A stretch of 64,000 bases of DNA from Rhizobium sp. P40RR-XXII. Its GTDB lineage: Bacteria; Pseudomonadota; Alphaproteobacteria; Rhizobiales; Rhizobiaceae. How positions within the stretch are numbered: the first letter of the stretch is position 1; the number at the start of each line of letters is the position of its first letter. Both the position numbers and the translations under genes were made by a program. The stretch spans positions 248,001 through 312,000 of the forward strand of contig NZ_JABAII010000003.1 of NCBI RefSeq assembly GCF_012641405.1, written 5' to 3'. Below, one piece after another: positions 39,796-49,431 of this stretch. The notes below the pieces were generated by a model. It saw only the letters and a list, made by a program, of their open reading frames with translations. It was not told the origin of the DNA and made no database searches.

Positions 39796-41883
39796 TTATT
39801 TGATCGGGCCGGCGCTGCCCGGGGCGCCGGGCAGTTCCTGGGGGAACAGCTCGTACTTGCCCTGCTTGTCAGCCGCTACCCAAAGCCGCTCGCGGATGAT
39901 GGAATCTTCGGCCCAGTTGAACAGGAAGATCGGCGTACCCGGCGGAACGTTGGAGAAGCGCTTGTTGATGATGAGCGCACCCGGATATTCGGTCAGGCCG
40001 ATATTGTAGAGATGCTCCGTCGAAAGCTTCTGGAACTTTTTCATCAGGGCCACGCGCTCGTCATTGTCCTTCGAGGCGGTGAACTTGTTGACGACATCGA
40101 CCATGTCCTTTTCGAAGGGCATCAGATCCAGCTGTCCGCTTTCCGGCGCGCGGTGATTCCAGCTCGTGCGCGGGCCGACGGGTGCCAGCTGCTCGGTGTT
40201 CTGCACCACTGAGGCAAGCTCCGTGGTGTTGCGTCGCACCATCCAGTCGAAGCGGCCGCTGTAGTTGGCATCGTCGCGTTTGGGGCCGACCAGCGCATTG
40301 ATGATGACGCGCAGCCCGAGCTTTTCCATCTGGCTGACGACACCCTCGGCAAGGCTCTTGTCGGTGGTGTAATCGCTGCTGACCAGGAGGGTGCTCTCGA
40401 CATCCTTGCCGCCATTGACGCCGGCCGGGAAGTTGACGATGCCGTTGCCGTCGGTGTCCTTCAGTCCGGCTTTTGCCAGTTCGGCCTTCGCCGCAGTGAG
40501 ATCGAAAGGATAATAGACGGTGGAGTTGCGATCGTAGAAGCTGCTGCCGGAAGACAGGCCGCCGGGATAGATCGCCGTGAACGGTCCCTTGACCAGCGAT
40601 TCGCCGAGCGCCTTGCGATCGAGCGCCGTGGTCACGGCCTTGCGGAAATCCTCGTTGCGGTTCAAGTCACGGACCGCTTGGGCACGCTCGTCCGGGTTGC
40701 CCCAGCCATTGGCGGAGAAGTTCATCTGCAGGTTATAGCCGATGAGCCGCGGACCGAAGGCAAGACGGGCCGGTGCATCCGGCTGTGCGGCGCGTTTCAG
40801 CGAGGCGACGAAGTTTTCCGGCTGCTCGAGGTTCGACAGGTCGCCGGAGCCGGCAACCGCCTGCACGTCGCGGTCCGCCCAGGTCGAGAGCTTGTAATGC
40901 AGCTCGTTGAGATAAGGCAGCTGATTGCCCTTCTCGTCAACCTTCCAATAATAGGGGTTGCGGCGCATGACGATGATGTCGTCGGAACGATATTCGACCG
41001 GCACCCAGCCGCCCATGACCGGTATGTTCATATATTCCGGCGGGAAAGCGTTCTTGAACTGGTCGTAGGTGTTCTTGGAGTATTTCGGATGCTGCGGCTT
41101 CAGGATATGCGACGGACCCGGGCAGAAACTGGGATAGGCCATCGTATAGAGATATTGTTTCGGGAAGGCGTCCTTGAAGGTCCACTCGATCGTATAATCG
41201 TCGATCTTCTTCAGCGTCGTTCCCTCGCCGAAAGCTTCCGGCGATGCGCCGCCGCCAAGCGGCGAGACGTTCGGGTCGATAACCTCGTCTTCCCAATAAA
41301 ACATGATATCGTCGGCATTGAAGGGAACGCCGTCGGACCATTTCGCGCCTTCGATCAGATGCATGGTGAGCTTATGACCATCCGGTGACCATTCCCAGCC
41401 TTTAGCGAGGTTCGGCAGCGGTTCGGTGTCCTTCGCCTCGACCTGGAACAGCGGCGCGGTGCGCGTCAAGCACTCGGACAAGGCGATATCGATGCCGCCC
41501 CAGCCCTGGGTCTGACCGGCGCCATAGTTCCAGCCTTCGGGCCGGCCGCCGATGACATGGCGCAGCGTATCGCCATAGACGCCGATGCCGTCGGGCATGT
41601 TGCCGGTCTTGAAGACCAGCGGCTCCTTCGGCAGGCGATCCTTGACGGGTGGCAGCTTGCCGGTCTTGACGAACTTCTCCGTCATCCAGGCGGGCTCGTG
41701 GTATTCCGGCAGCGCCTTGAATTCCAGAATGGAGTTGCGCTCGACATATTTGATCTTTCCTTCCGCCGGAAAGACTGGCGGAACGGGCGGTACTGTCGGT
41801 TCGGCCGCGTAGGCGCTGATGGCGATCGCCGATGTGGCGATCGTCAATGCGGCTAGAAGGCCGATCGGTCGAAAATGTCTCAT
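39796..41883 (-). CDS. agpA: Alpha-galactoside-binding protein (AgpA-like), family 5
   Basis: This 695-residue periplasmic binding protein of the SBP_bac_5 family has a signal peptide in residues 1-27 (ending SAYAAEP). The family segment HLIEGAKWSDGVPFNADD is near 162-179. S. meliloti AgpA is a large family-5 binding protein for melibiose, raffinose and other alpha-galactosides, and this protein has the same gene context. The start at 41883 follows GGGAGAGAGAACAAG; the frame upstream to 41961 is not supported. The protein is longer than most DppA-type members, as is usual for this sugar-binding branch. Confidence 0.88.
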   Translation of the reverse strand: MRHFRPIGLLAALTIATSAIAISAYAAEPTVPPVPPVFPAEGKIKYVERNSILEFKALPEYHEPAWMTEKFVKTGKLPPVKDRLPKEPLVFKTGNMPDGIGVYGDTLRHVIGGRPEGWNYGAGQTQGWGGIDIALSECLTRTAPLFQVEAKDTEPLPNLAKGWEWSPDGHKLTMHLIEGAKWSDGVPFNADDIMFYWEDEVIDPNVSPLGGGASPEAFGEGTTLKKIDDYTIEWTFKDAFPKQYLYTMAYPSFCPGPSHILKPQHPKYSKNTYDQFKNAFPPEYMNIPVMGGWVPVEYRSDDIIVMRRNPYYWKVDEKGNQLPYLNELHYKLSTWADRDVQAVAGSGDLSNLEQPENFVASLKRAAQPDAPARLAFGPRLIGYNLQMNFSANGWGNPDERAQAVRDLNRNEDFRKAVTTALDRKALGESLVKGPFTAIYPGGLSSGSSFYDRNSTVYYPFDLTAAKAELAKAGLKDTDGNGIVNFPAGVNGGKDVESTLLVSSDYTTDKSLAEGVVSQMEKLGLRVIINALVGPKRDDANYSGRFDWMVRRNTTELASVVQNTEQLAPVGPRTSWNHRAPESGQLDLMPFEKDMVDVVNKFTASKDNDERVALMKKFQKLSTEHLYNIGLTEYPGALIINKRFSNVPPGTPIFLFNWAEDSIIRERLWVAADKQGKYELFPQELPGAPGSAGPIK

Positions 41884-42022
41884 CTTGTTCTCTCTCCCAA
41901 TATCGCGACCGTTCCGTTCGAGGCGTCGCGCTCCTCCAGTAAAACGGAAGAGGATCGACATGCGGCGGAAAATCTCCCCTGAAATCCCCGCCGCGGTGCC
42001 TATCTTCCGATCTGCATATTCG

Positions 42023-43489
42023 TTAGCCGGCCTGCTTCAGCGCGGCTTTCTCCGCCCGCAATTCCTCGATCGAGCGGACATTGCGGCTTGCGGCACCCTT
42101 CCAATCGCGCGTCTTGACCTTTCCGCGCGACAGGCGCTCCGTCGCCCCATCAACGGCATGCGCGTATTGCGGCAGCCAGCGTGCCTCGGCGACGACCATT
42201 TCGTCGACCATCTGCCAGACCTCCTCCGGTGTGGCGATGGCACCGACCAGCGGGTCGTGCAGAACGGCAAGCTTCAAGAGGTCGATATCACCGCTGATGG
42301 CGGCATGGACCGACATGCGCTGGACGTTGATGGAGGAAATGCAGGTCGCGGCACACGCCTCCGGCAGCGTGATACCCGCCACCATGTTGATGCCGAAGCG
42401 ATCGACGAAGCCGGGCGACTCGATGATCGCGTCGCTTGGCAGATTGGTGATGACGCCATTGTTCTTGACGTTGAAATGGCCGCGATAGACGCGGTTAGTT
42501 TCCAGCGCTTCGAGAATATGGCTGGCATGCTCATTGGAGCGGCGCGCGGGATCAATCGGCTGCGAGGCGCTGTCGAGGATCTGCGGGAATTCCGTCTCGA
42601 ACCAGTTGCGGGTCTCGGTGGAGTGGCGCAGATAGCCGCCGGTCTCGCCATGGATCCAGTCCGACATGTCGATCCATTTGTTGATCTCGCCCGGGCGCTT
42701 GCGATACCAGGGCAGGTATTCGGACAGGTGCCCATTGCTCTCGGTCGAATAGACGCCGAAACGCTTGAGCACGTCGATGCGCAGCTTTTCCTGCTGCGAA
42801 TAGACCGGATGCGCCTCGAAGGCAGCGATCAGCTCGTCCTTGCCGATCTTGCGGCCGTTGAGACGCAGGTCGACGAACCAGGTCTGGTGGTTGATGCCCG
42901 AGCAAATATAATCGAGTTCGCGCTTGTCCTTAGCACCGAGCACCTCGGCGATCTGTTCAGCGCCGTGCTGGACGCCATGGCACAGGCCGATCGTATCGAC
43001 CTTGCCGTATTCGATCGCCGCCCAGGTGTTCATCGCCATCGGGTTGGCATAGTTCAGGAACTTGGCACCGCTCTCGGCAACCTCGCGGATATCCTTGCAG
43101 AAATCGAGAATGACCGGAATGTTGCGTTGGCCATAGAGAATACCGCCGGCGCAGATGGTATCGCCGACGCACTGATCGATGCCGTATTTCAGCGGGATGC
43201 GGATATCCTCGGCATAGGCCTCCAGTCCGCCGACACGCACGCAGCTGATGATATAACGCGCGCCCTCCAGCGCCTTGCGGCGATCCGTCGTTGCGGTGAC
43301 ACGTGTCGGCAGCTTGTTGGCCTCGACGATCCGATCGAGGATCGCCTTGATCATCGTCAGATTGTGCTCACTCATGTCAGTCAGCGCGAATTCGACGTCG
43401 CGGAATTCCGGCACACAGAGAATGTCGGTAAACAGCTTTTTCGTGAAGCCGACGCTGCCGGCGCCGATAATAGCGATTTTGAAACTCAT
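42023..43489 (-). CDS. agaL1: GH4 alpha-galactosidase (AgaL1/MelA type)
   Basis: This 488-residue GH4 enzyme has the NAD-binding loop IIGAGSVGF at 7-15. The metal ligands are C170 in GLCHGVQHG and H201 in GINHQTWF. It has the length and motifs of melibiase MelA and should release galactose from imported alpha-galactosides in the cytosol. The ATG at 43489 follows GGTGAGGATC; an upstream TTG in frame at 43504 is less likely. It is the first gene of the operon and is transcribed away from the AraC regulator. The AgaL2-like enzyme at 34425 is related but clearly distinct. Confidence 0.88.
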   Translation of the reverse strand: MSFKIAIIGAGSVGFTKKLFTDILCVPEFRDVEFALTDMSEHNLTMIKAILDRIVEANKLPTRVTATTDRRKALEGARYIISCVRVGGLEAYAEDIRIPLKYGIDQCVGDTICAGGILYGQRNIPVILDFCKDIREVAESGAKFLNYANPMAMNTWAAIEYGKVDTIGLCHGVQHGAEQIAEVLGAKDKRELDYICSGINHQTWFVDLRLNGRKIGKDELIAAFEAHPVYSQQEKLRIDVLKRFGVYSTESNGHLSEYLPWYRKRPGEINKWIDMSDWIHGETGGYLRHSTETRNWFETEFPQILDSASQPIDPARRSNEHASHILEALETNRVYRGHFNVKNNGVITNLPSDAIIESPGFVDRFGINMVAGITLPEACAATCISSINVQRMSVHAAISGDIDLLKLAVLHDPLVGAIATPEEVWQMVDEMVVAEARWLPQYAHAVDGATERLSRGKVKTRDWKGAASRNVRSIEELRAEKAALKQAG

Positions 43490-43701
43490 GATCCTCACCT
43501 TCAAGTCGATCGAACGAGCAGCGGCAGGGGAGACAACGGCATTTTCGCCCTATGATCGCAACGGTTGCGAAACAGGCCGAAATCGTGGTTTTCCCTCCAA
43601 TCGCCGATCCTCAACGGCGATCAAGCGCTGTCTTCTGGCGGGGATTATGCCTATAATCACCCAGCCGAACAGAGAACTATTATGCTTTCAAGGGTAATTT
43701 T

Positions 43702-44604
43702 GTGCTGCAGGAATTGATCGATAACGCACAGGCCATGCGGACGGTTTCATTGCCGCGTGGACGCCACCGGCTGCATGCCATGCCGACCAGTGCCGGATAC
43801 GAAATCCGGCACGACGAAGCCTATGATTGGGACGGGCGCCGGCGCGGCCAGACGCCGTTTACCGTGCTCCAGCACACGATTAGCGGCACCGGCCGATTGC
43901 GCTACGAAAGCCGCAACTATCGTGTGAATTCAGGCGATACGCTGCTGGTGCTCGTGCCGCACAATCATCGCTACTGGCTGGAGAAGGGGGAGCGCTGGGA
44001 GTATTTCTGGATCTCCATGAATGGCGAGGAGGCGTTGCGCATCCATCGCCTGATCCTGGCCGCGGCCGGCCCCGTCTTGAAGCTGCAGCCGACAACCATC
44101 GATCATCTTGCCGATTGCAGCCTCAGGCTCGTCAAGGGCGCCAAAACACCCGCCTCGGCTTCGGCCATCGCCTATGAGGCGGCTATGGCTCTCTATGATG
44201 ACGTCTTCGGTTCGCATGCCTTTGCCGCCGATCGCTCCGCCATGCAGATCGTCATCGACCATATCGATGCCAATCTCGACAAGCCGCTTCCCGTCGACGA
44301 GCTTGCGCAGGTGAGTGGCCTCAGCCGCGCGCATTTCTCGCGGGTCTTTGCCGAAAGCGAGGGCCTGCCGCCGGCGGAATTCGTACTGCAGCAACGCATG
44401 CAGCGTGCGGCGAAACTGCTGACGAAGGCTGCGTTCATTCCCGTCAAGGAGGTGGCGATCATGACGGGCTTCGATGATGCCAATTATTTCTCCAAGGTGT
44501 TTCGCCGCATCTACGGCATCAATCCGACGGAGTTCCGCACAACAGGCATGTATGCCGCAGTGCGCAGCCCGGTCGAGGAGGCGAAGAACGGGCGAAGCAG
44601 ATAG
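43702..44604 (+). CDS. agpT: AraC-family regulator of the alpha-galactoside locus (AgpT-like)
   Basis: This 300-residue protein has an N-terminal cupin-like sugar-binding domain (about 25-140, with GDTLLVLVPHNHRYWL) and two AraC helix-turn-helix motifs at about 180-285 (LPVDELAQVSGLSRAHFSRV and VKEVAIMTGFDDANYFSKVF). It starts at a GTG at 43702, preceded by AGGG. It is divergent from agaL1; the 212-base space between them should hold the operators. AgpT of S. meliloti activates agp genes in response to alpha-galactosides, and this gene has the same position. Confidence 0.87.
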   Translation: MLQELIDNAQAMRTVSLPRGRHRLHAMPTSAGYEIRHDEAYDWDGRRRGQTPFTVLQHTISGTGRLRYESRNYRVNSGDTLLVLVPHNHRYWLEKGERWEYFWISMNGEEALRIHRLILAAAGPVLKLQPTTIDHLADCSLRLVKGAKTPASASAIAYEAAMALYDDVFGSHAFAADRSAMQIVIDHIDANLDKPLPVDELAQVSGLSRAHFSRVFAESEGLPPAEFVLQQRMQRAAKLLTKAAFIPVKEVAIMTGFDDANYFSKVFRRIYGINPTEFRTTGMYAAVRSPVEEAKNGRSR

Positions 44605-44815
44605 GTCGCGCGCTGGCTGGGATCGCCGCCGTTTGCCTGCCCGGGAACGTCGAACTCAGGAAAATGGAAATCCGCCAACCGGTCGCATTGCGCCTCCGTG
44701 GCGAGCCTGTATACATATCGCCCCGCGGCGCTTGCGCCTCCCTTGCCGCGCGCCTGATTTCCAAGCAACATTTGTTCGTCCCCCGATGCGACGGGCTTAA
44801 TCGATAGGATTGAAT

Positions 44816-47059
44816 ATGCGTTCTGTTGTCGCCTTCAACGAATCCTGGACGTTTCATGAAGGATTTTCGCCCGCAGATGTCGGCCGCCCGCAGGAAGGGC
44901 AGAGCGTCACGTTGCCGCATACGGCCGTCGAACTGCCCTTCAACTATTTCGATGAGAAATCCTATCAGCGCGCCTTCACTTATCAGAAGATCGTGAACTG
45001 GGACGAGACGTTCGCCGGGCGCGAGATATCGCTGATCTTCGATGCGGCCATGGCCGACGCCGTCGTCTATCTGAACGGCGAGGAGATTATTGCCCACAAG
45101 GACGGCTATACGCCCTTCGAGGCGCGCCTGACCGGCCGCCTGCGCCAAGGCGAGAACCTGATCACGGTCAAGATCGACGGCAGCGAGAACCTGGAGATCC
45201 CGCCTTTCGGCGGCCGGATCGATTATCTCACCTATGCGGGCATCTATCGCGATGTCTGGTTGAAGGTTGCCGCTCCCGTCTCGGTCGCCAACATCAAGGT
45301 CGAGACCGCCGATGTCCTTTCCGATCGCAAATCCGCGACGGTGCGTTGCGACATCTCCAATCCGCAAGATCTTGCTTTCAAGGGCAACGTGAAAGTGACG
45401 CTGCGGTCCGCCGATAGTGCGGTGATCGCTTCGGGTCAGGCCGACACGTCAGGTGAAAGCATGAAGCTCAACTTCGCCGGCCTTTCCGGCCTTTCGCTTT
45501 GGGAGCTCGACAATCCCGTCCTCTATTCGGCGGAAGTGGAGCTTACGAGCGATTACGGGTCGGACCGTCACGCCACGACGTTCGGCTTTCGCACCGCGAG
45601 CTTCACCGCGGAAGGCTTCCTGTTGAACGGCAAGAAGCTGAAGCTGCGTGGGCTCAACCGGCATCAGGCCTTTCCCTATGTCGGTTACGCCATGGGTCGT
45701 TCCGCCCAGGAGCGTGACGCGGAGATTATGAAGAGCACGCTGAAATGCAACATCGTGCGCACCTCGCATTATCCCCAGTCGAAGTGGCTCCTCGAGCATT
45801 GCGATCGTATCGGGCTTTTGGTTTTCGAGGAAATCCCCGGCTGGCAGCATATCGGCGATAAGGAATGGCAGCAGGAATCGATCCGCAACGTGCGCCGCAT
45901 GATCGAGCGTGACTGGAACCATCCCTCGATCGTCATCTGGGGCGTGCGCATCAACGAATCCCAGGATTCTCACGATTTCTACGTTGAGACGAACCGGCTT
46001 GCGCGCGAGCTCGATCCGACGCGCCAGACCGGCGGCGTTCGTTACATTACCGAAAGCGAGATGCTCGAAGACGTCTATACGATGAATGATTTCATCCTCG
46101 GCAACGAGGAGCTGCCGGGTGCCAACCGGCCGCGCACGCCGCTCAGGCCGCAGCAGGAAAATACCGGCCTTCCCAAGGACGTGCCCTATCTCATCACCGA
46201 ATTCGGCGGCCATATGTATCCGACGAAAATCTACGATCAGGAGCAGCGTCAGGCCGAACATGTGCGCCGGCATCTGGAGGTCCTGAATGCCGCCTATGGT
46301 GATCCGTCGATATCGGGCGCCATCGGATGGTGCATGTTCGACTATAACACGCATAGCGATTTCGGCTCGGGTGACCGGATCTGCTACCATGGCGTCATGG
46401 ACATGTTCCGCGAGCCGAAATTCGCCGCTTATGTCTATGCCAGCCAGTGCGAGCCCGCCGAAGAGATCGTCATGAAGCCAGTGACGATCTGGGCGCGCGG
46501 CGAACGCAATATCGGCGGCGCCCTGCCGCTGATCGTGCTCACCAATTGCGATGAGATCGAACTGCGTTACGGCTCGCTCACCAAGCGCCTCGGCCCGGAC
46601 CGGGAGACTTTCCCGCATCTGCCGCATCCTCCCGTCGTCTTCGATCACCGTTCCTTCACGCCGGACGAGCTCGGCGTATGGGGGATGGAGTGGGAGGACG
46701 CGCATTTCACCGGCTATATCGATGGCAAACCGGTGACGGAGCAGCATATGGTCGCCAATCCGCTGCCGACGTCGCTTCAGGTCGAAGCCGACGCCGATAC
46801 CTTGCGCGCAGGCGAGCGCGATACGGTGCGCGTCATCGTGCGTGCGCTCGATCAGGCCGGCTCGCGTTTGCCCTTCCTCAATGAGGCCGTCACGATCAAG
46901 GTCGACGGTCCGGCGAAGGTTATCGGGCCGGAAACGGTGGTATTCCAGGGCGGGACCACGGGCTTTTGGCTGCAGGCGACGGGCAGGGCAGGCACCATCA
47001 AGCTTGATGTTGCCTCACCGCGCTTTGCCAGCCAAAGCCTGAGCTTCACCGTGAAATAA
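44816..47059 (+). CDS. GH2-family glycosidase, probable beta-galactosidase
   Basis: This 747-residue GH2 enzyme has an N-terminal sugar-binding jelly-roll (about 1-155), an immunoglobulin-like domain (155-260), a TIM barrel (260-555) and a C-terminal beta domain. The acid/base glutamate is E381 in GVRINES and the nucleophile is E462 in LITEFGGHMY. Start ATG at 44816, six bases after an in-frame TTG. There is no signal peptide, so it acts in the cytosol. Known GH2 activities are beta-galactosidase, beta-glucuronidase and beta-mannosidase; the short form and neighbours suggest beta-galactosidase. It may work with either flanking sugar system. Confidence 0.87.
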   Translation: MRSVVAFNESWTFHEGFSPADVGRPQEGQSVTLPHTAVELPFNYFDEKSYQRAFTYQKIVNWDETFAGREISLIFDAAMADAVVYLNGEEIIAHKDGYTPFEARLTGRLRQGENLITVKIDGSENLEIPPFGGRIDYLTYAGIYRDVWLKVAAPVSVANIKVETADVLSDRKSATVRCDISNPQDLAFKGNVKVTLRSADSAVIASGQADTSGESMKLNFAGLSGLSLWELDNPVLYSAEVELTSDYGSDRHATTFGFRTASFTAEGFLLNGKKLKLRGLNRHQAFPYVGYAMGRSAQERDAEIMKSTLKCNIVRTSHYPQSKWLLEHCDRIGLLVFEEIPGWQHIGDKEWQQESIRNVRRMIERDWNHPSIVIWGVRINESQDSHDFYVETNRLARELDPTRQTGGVRYITESEMLEDVYTMNDFILGNEELPGANRPRTPLRPQQENTGLPKDVPYLITEFGGHMYPTKIYDQEQRQAEHVRRHLEVLNAAYGDPSISGAIGWCMFDYNTHSDFGSGDRICYHGVMDMFREPKFAAYVYASQCEPAEEIVMKPVTIWARGERNIGGALPLIVLTNCDEIELRYGSLTKRLGPDRETFPHLPHPPVVFDHRSFTPDELGVWGMEWEDAHFTGYIDGKPVTEQHMVANPLPTSLQVEADADTLRAGERDTVRVIVRALDQAGSRLPFLNEAVTIKVDGPAKVIGPETVVFQGGTTGFWLQATGRAGTIKLDVASPRFASQSLSFTVK

Positions 47060-47066
47060 GCGAACG

Positions 47067-47098
47067 GCCGGCTCCCGTCGTCAGGCGGCGGAGCCGGC
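47067..47098. terminator. Bidirectional hairpin between convergent genes
   Basis: Perfect 9-bp arms GCCGGCTCC and GGAGCCGGC surround a 14-base loop, between the stop of the GH2 gene and the convergent GntR gene. The right arm lies inside the last codons of the GntR gene. AATTT follows on the plus strand. Confidence 0.65.
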
Positions 47099-47992
47099 AA
47101 TTTCTCCCGGGATTTGCGGGATCGACTGCAGCAGCGTCTGTCGTGCCGAGGCGAGATGCCGGCGGCAGGCGGCGTCGATTCTTTGCTGGTCGCGCGATTG
47201 CAGCGCTTCGATATAGTCGAGATGTTCTACTACGGCGCGGGCATTGCGCTCGCGTGCGAAAGCCTTGTTCCACTGATAGTGATAGTGAAAAATGATGGCG
47301 ATGACGTCGTAGAACTCGGTGATGAAGCGGTTCTTCGAGGCGCGATGGATGAGAAGGTGAAATTTTTCGTCGAGGCGCGAGAAGTCGCGGTAATGCGCGT
47401 CGAAATCTTTGAGCAGCTCGCGGTGTTCCTGCTCGATCGTCTTGAGATCCTCCCAGGCGCGATGATTGGCAGGCAGGCGGCCGAACTCGGCTGCGGAATG
47501 CAGCTCGAACATTTCCCGCACGTCAGCAAGTTCGAGCGCGAATTCGCTGGTGAAGCCTTTGAGAATCCAATGGCTGTTCGGCCGCTTCTCGATCAGGCCG
47601 AAACGGCTGAAACGGATAAGAAATTCACGAACGACGGAGGTGCCGGTGCCGATTTCGCGCGCCAGTTCCAGCTCGTTGATCTGCATGCCCGGTTGGGCTT
47701 CGTCGGACATGATGCGCACCATGAAGCTGCGCTCGATGATATCGTGCAGTGAATCGGTTTCTTCCTTGGGGAAGAAATCGTCCTCCGTCGGCAGGCGCAG
47801 CACCGTCTTCTGCCGCTTGTTCCAGAGAATGATGCCGGCGTCGCTGAGACGCATCAGGATCGCCCGCGCCGTGCTGCGACTAACGCCGAGTTCGGCTGCG
47901 ATTTCAGGCTCGCTCGGCAGCTCGGTATCTAGCTTCAGGCGGGCCGCATAGCGATTGTAGGCCTCCTTGAACAGCGTGTTTTGCCTTGCCAT
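47081..47992 (-). CDS. GntR/FCD regulator with two winged helices
   Basis: This 303-residue regulator has an FCD effector domain at about 150-290. It carries two winged-helix regions in front of it: residues 7-66 (LPSEPEIAAELGVSRSTARA) and 84-145 (QINELELAREIGTGTSVVRE). FadR/FCD regulators normally have only one. The ATG at 47992 follows GAGGGGGAA; a longer frame to 48061 is not supported. It is divergent from the aldo/keto reductase operon and most likely represses it in the absence of a sugar or sugar-acid effector. A possible operator is at 48146-48162. Confidence 0.87.
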   Translation of the reverse strand: MARQNTLFKEAYNRYAARLKLDTELPSEPEIAAELGVSRSTARAILMRLSDAGIILWNKRQKTVLRLPTEDDFFPKEETDSLHDIIERSFMVRIMSDEAQPGMQINELELAREIGTGTSVVREFLIRFSRFGLIEKRPNSHWILKGFTSEFALELADVREMFELHSAAEFGRLPANHRAWEDLKTIEQEHRELLKDFDAHYRDFSRLDEKFHLLIHRASKNRFITEFYDVIAIIFHYHYQWNKAFARERNARAVVEHLDYIEALQSRDQQRIDAACRRHLASARQTLLQSIPQIPGEIAGSAA

Positions 47993-48127
47993 TTCCCCCT
48001 CGCGTATCGTCGCCGCTCTTTGCCGGCGGCGCTGTCTGGACCATGTCCCGATGGCAGTCAATTGCAGGAGTTATGTCGAAACCACTGTTTCCGCCGTCTC
48101 CCGTGACGGTCCCCCATGATTTCCTCG

Positions 48128-48162
48128 TTGACACCAAAATGTTTATTGTAGATAAAAAACAA
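48128..48162 (+). promoter_or_regulatory. Promoter and GntR operator candidate for the sugar operon
   Basis: TTGACA at 48128-48133 is followed after 15 bases by TAGATA (or after 17 by GATAAA). An inverted pair TTGT-N9-ACAA (48146-48162) overlaps the -10 region, fitting a repressor site. The position is 78-112 bases before the reductase ATG. Confidence 0.5.
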
Positions 48163-48239
48163 AATCAATGGCGATGGATGTCGAGAGCTTCCGTTAACGC
48201 CACCGAAATTGAAATGACCGTCATCACAAGGGAGAGGTG

Positions 48240-49259
48240 ATGAAGACAAGAACAATCGGCAGGACGGGCCTTGAGGTCACGGAGATCAGCTTTGGCGCGG
48301 CGGCGCTGGGTGGCCTCTATCGTGCCTGCCCTCGCGATCAGGCGATGAAGACCTTGCAGGCAGCCTGGGATAGCGGCATCCGCTATTTCGACGCGGCACC
48401 CTGGTATGGCTTCGGCCTTGGCGAGCGCCATGTCGGTGATTTCCTGCGCGACCAGCCTGCAGACAGTTACGTGCTGTCGACCAAGGTCGGTCGCCTCATG
48501 CGACCGGTGCCGAGCGACAAGGTGCCGAATTACGGCTATGTCGACCCGCTGCCCTTCGATGCCGACTATGATTATTCCTATGACGGCATCATGCGCTCAG
48601 TCGAGTTCAGCTATGCTCGCCTTGGGCTCAACCGCATCGATATTCTCTACGTCCACGACATCGGCGGCTATACCCATGGCAAGGCTCTCAACGAGCGCTA
48701 CCTAGGGCAGTTCCTCGGATCCGGGTTGAGGGCTCTGGAGGAGTTGAAATCGTCCGGCGCGATCAAGGCCTATGGTCTTGGGGTCAACGAGGTGCCGGTC
48801 TGCCTGGACGTGATGCATGCGGCCGATATCGACTGCATTCTGCTGGCCGGCCGTTATACACTGCTAGACCGCTCGGCCGTTGCCGAGCTGTTGCCGCTTT
48901 GCGAGAAGAAAGGGACATCGCTGGTCGTCGGTGGTGTCTTCAATTCCGGCATTCTGGCGACCGGCCCCGTGCCCGGCGCGCATTTCGACTATCTGCCGGC
49001 AACGCCGGACATCCTTGCCAAGGTTGGGGCGATGGAAGAGATCGCCCGCAAGCACGGTGTACCGCTTGCCCAGCCGGCGCTTCAGTTCCCGCTGCGCAGT
49101 CCTTGCGTGGCCTCGGTGCTGATCGGGACGGCAAAGCCGGAAAGTCTTGTCCGCAACATGCAGCTCGTGGAGCCAAGGCTTCCCGACAGCCTTTATGCGG
49201 AGTTCGAAGGATTGACAGTGGTTGCGCCTCCGTTGGGAGACGAGGCGGTCCGGGTCTAG
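48240..49259 (+). CDS. Aldo/keto reductase, aldose 1-dehydrogenase type
   Basis: This 339-residue aldo/keto reductase has the catalytic tetrad D51, Y56 (in DAAPWYGFG), K82 (STKVG) and H139 (YVHDIGG). It is of the D-threo-aldose 1-dehydrogenase/L-fucose dehydrogenase/pyridoxal dehydrogenase group, which oxidises a sugar lactol to a lactone with NAD(P). The ATG at 48240 follows GGGAGAGGTG; a GTG three bases earlier is also in frame. It is the first gene of the operon with the ribose-type ABC importer, so the imported sugar is probably its substrate. L-fucose is a guess from family relations. Confidence 0.88.
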   Translation: MKTRTIGRTGLEVTEISFGAAALGGLYRACPRDQAMKTLQAAWDSGIRYFDAAPWYGFGLGERHVGDFLRDQPADSYVLSTKVGRLMRPVPSDKVPNYGYVDPLPFDADYDYSYDGIMRSVEFSYARLGLNRIDILYVHDIGGYTHGKALNERYLGQFLGSGLRALEELKSSGAIKAYGLGVNEVPVCLDVMHAADIDCILLAGRYTLLDRSAVAELLPLCEKKGTSLVVGGVFNSGILATGPVPGAHFDYLPATPDILAKVGAMEEIARKHGVPLAQPALQFPLRSPCVASVLIGTAKPESLVRNMQLVEPRLPDSLYAEFEGLTVVAPPLGDEAVRV

Positions 49260-49431
49260 CAGATTGGGAGCTATCGAGCCGTCGGGAGAGGGCTCGAGCA
49301 GGAGGAAAGCCTGTTTTGGCGTTGGTGGCTTTTCCGCCGCGCGATGCGTGACGCCCAAGGCGTCGCGATACCAGCCGTAAGCGTTCAGCGGCAGGTGTGC
49401 AGGAAAGAGAGCGCGTTGAGAGGAGAAGCAG

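Noticed and set aside
41819..43555. Plus-strand open frame of 578 codons
   Set aside because: It is antisense to the GH4 gene agaL1 and contains no recognisable motif.
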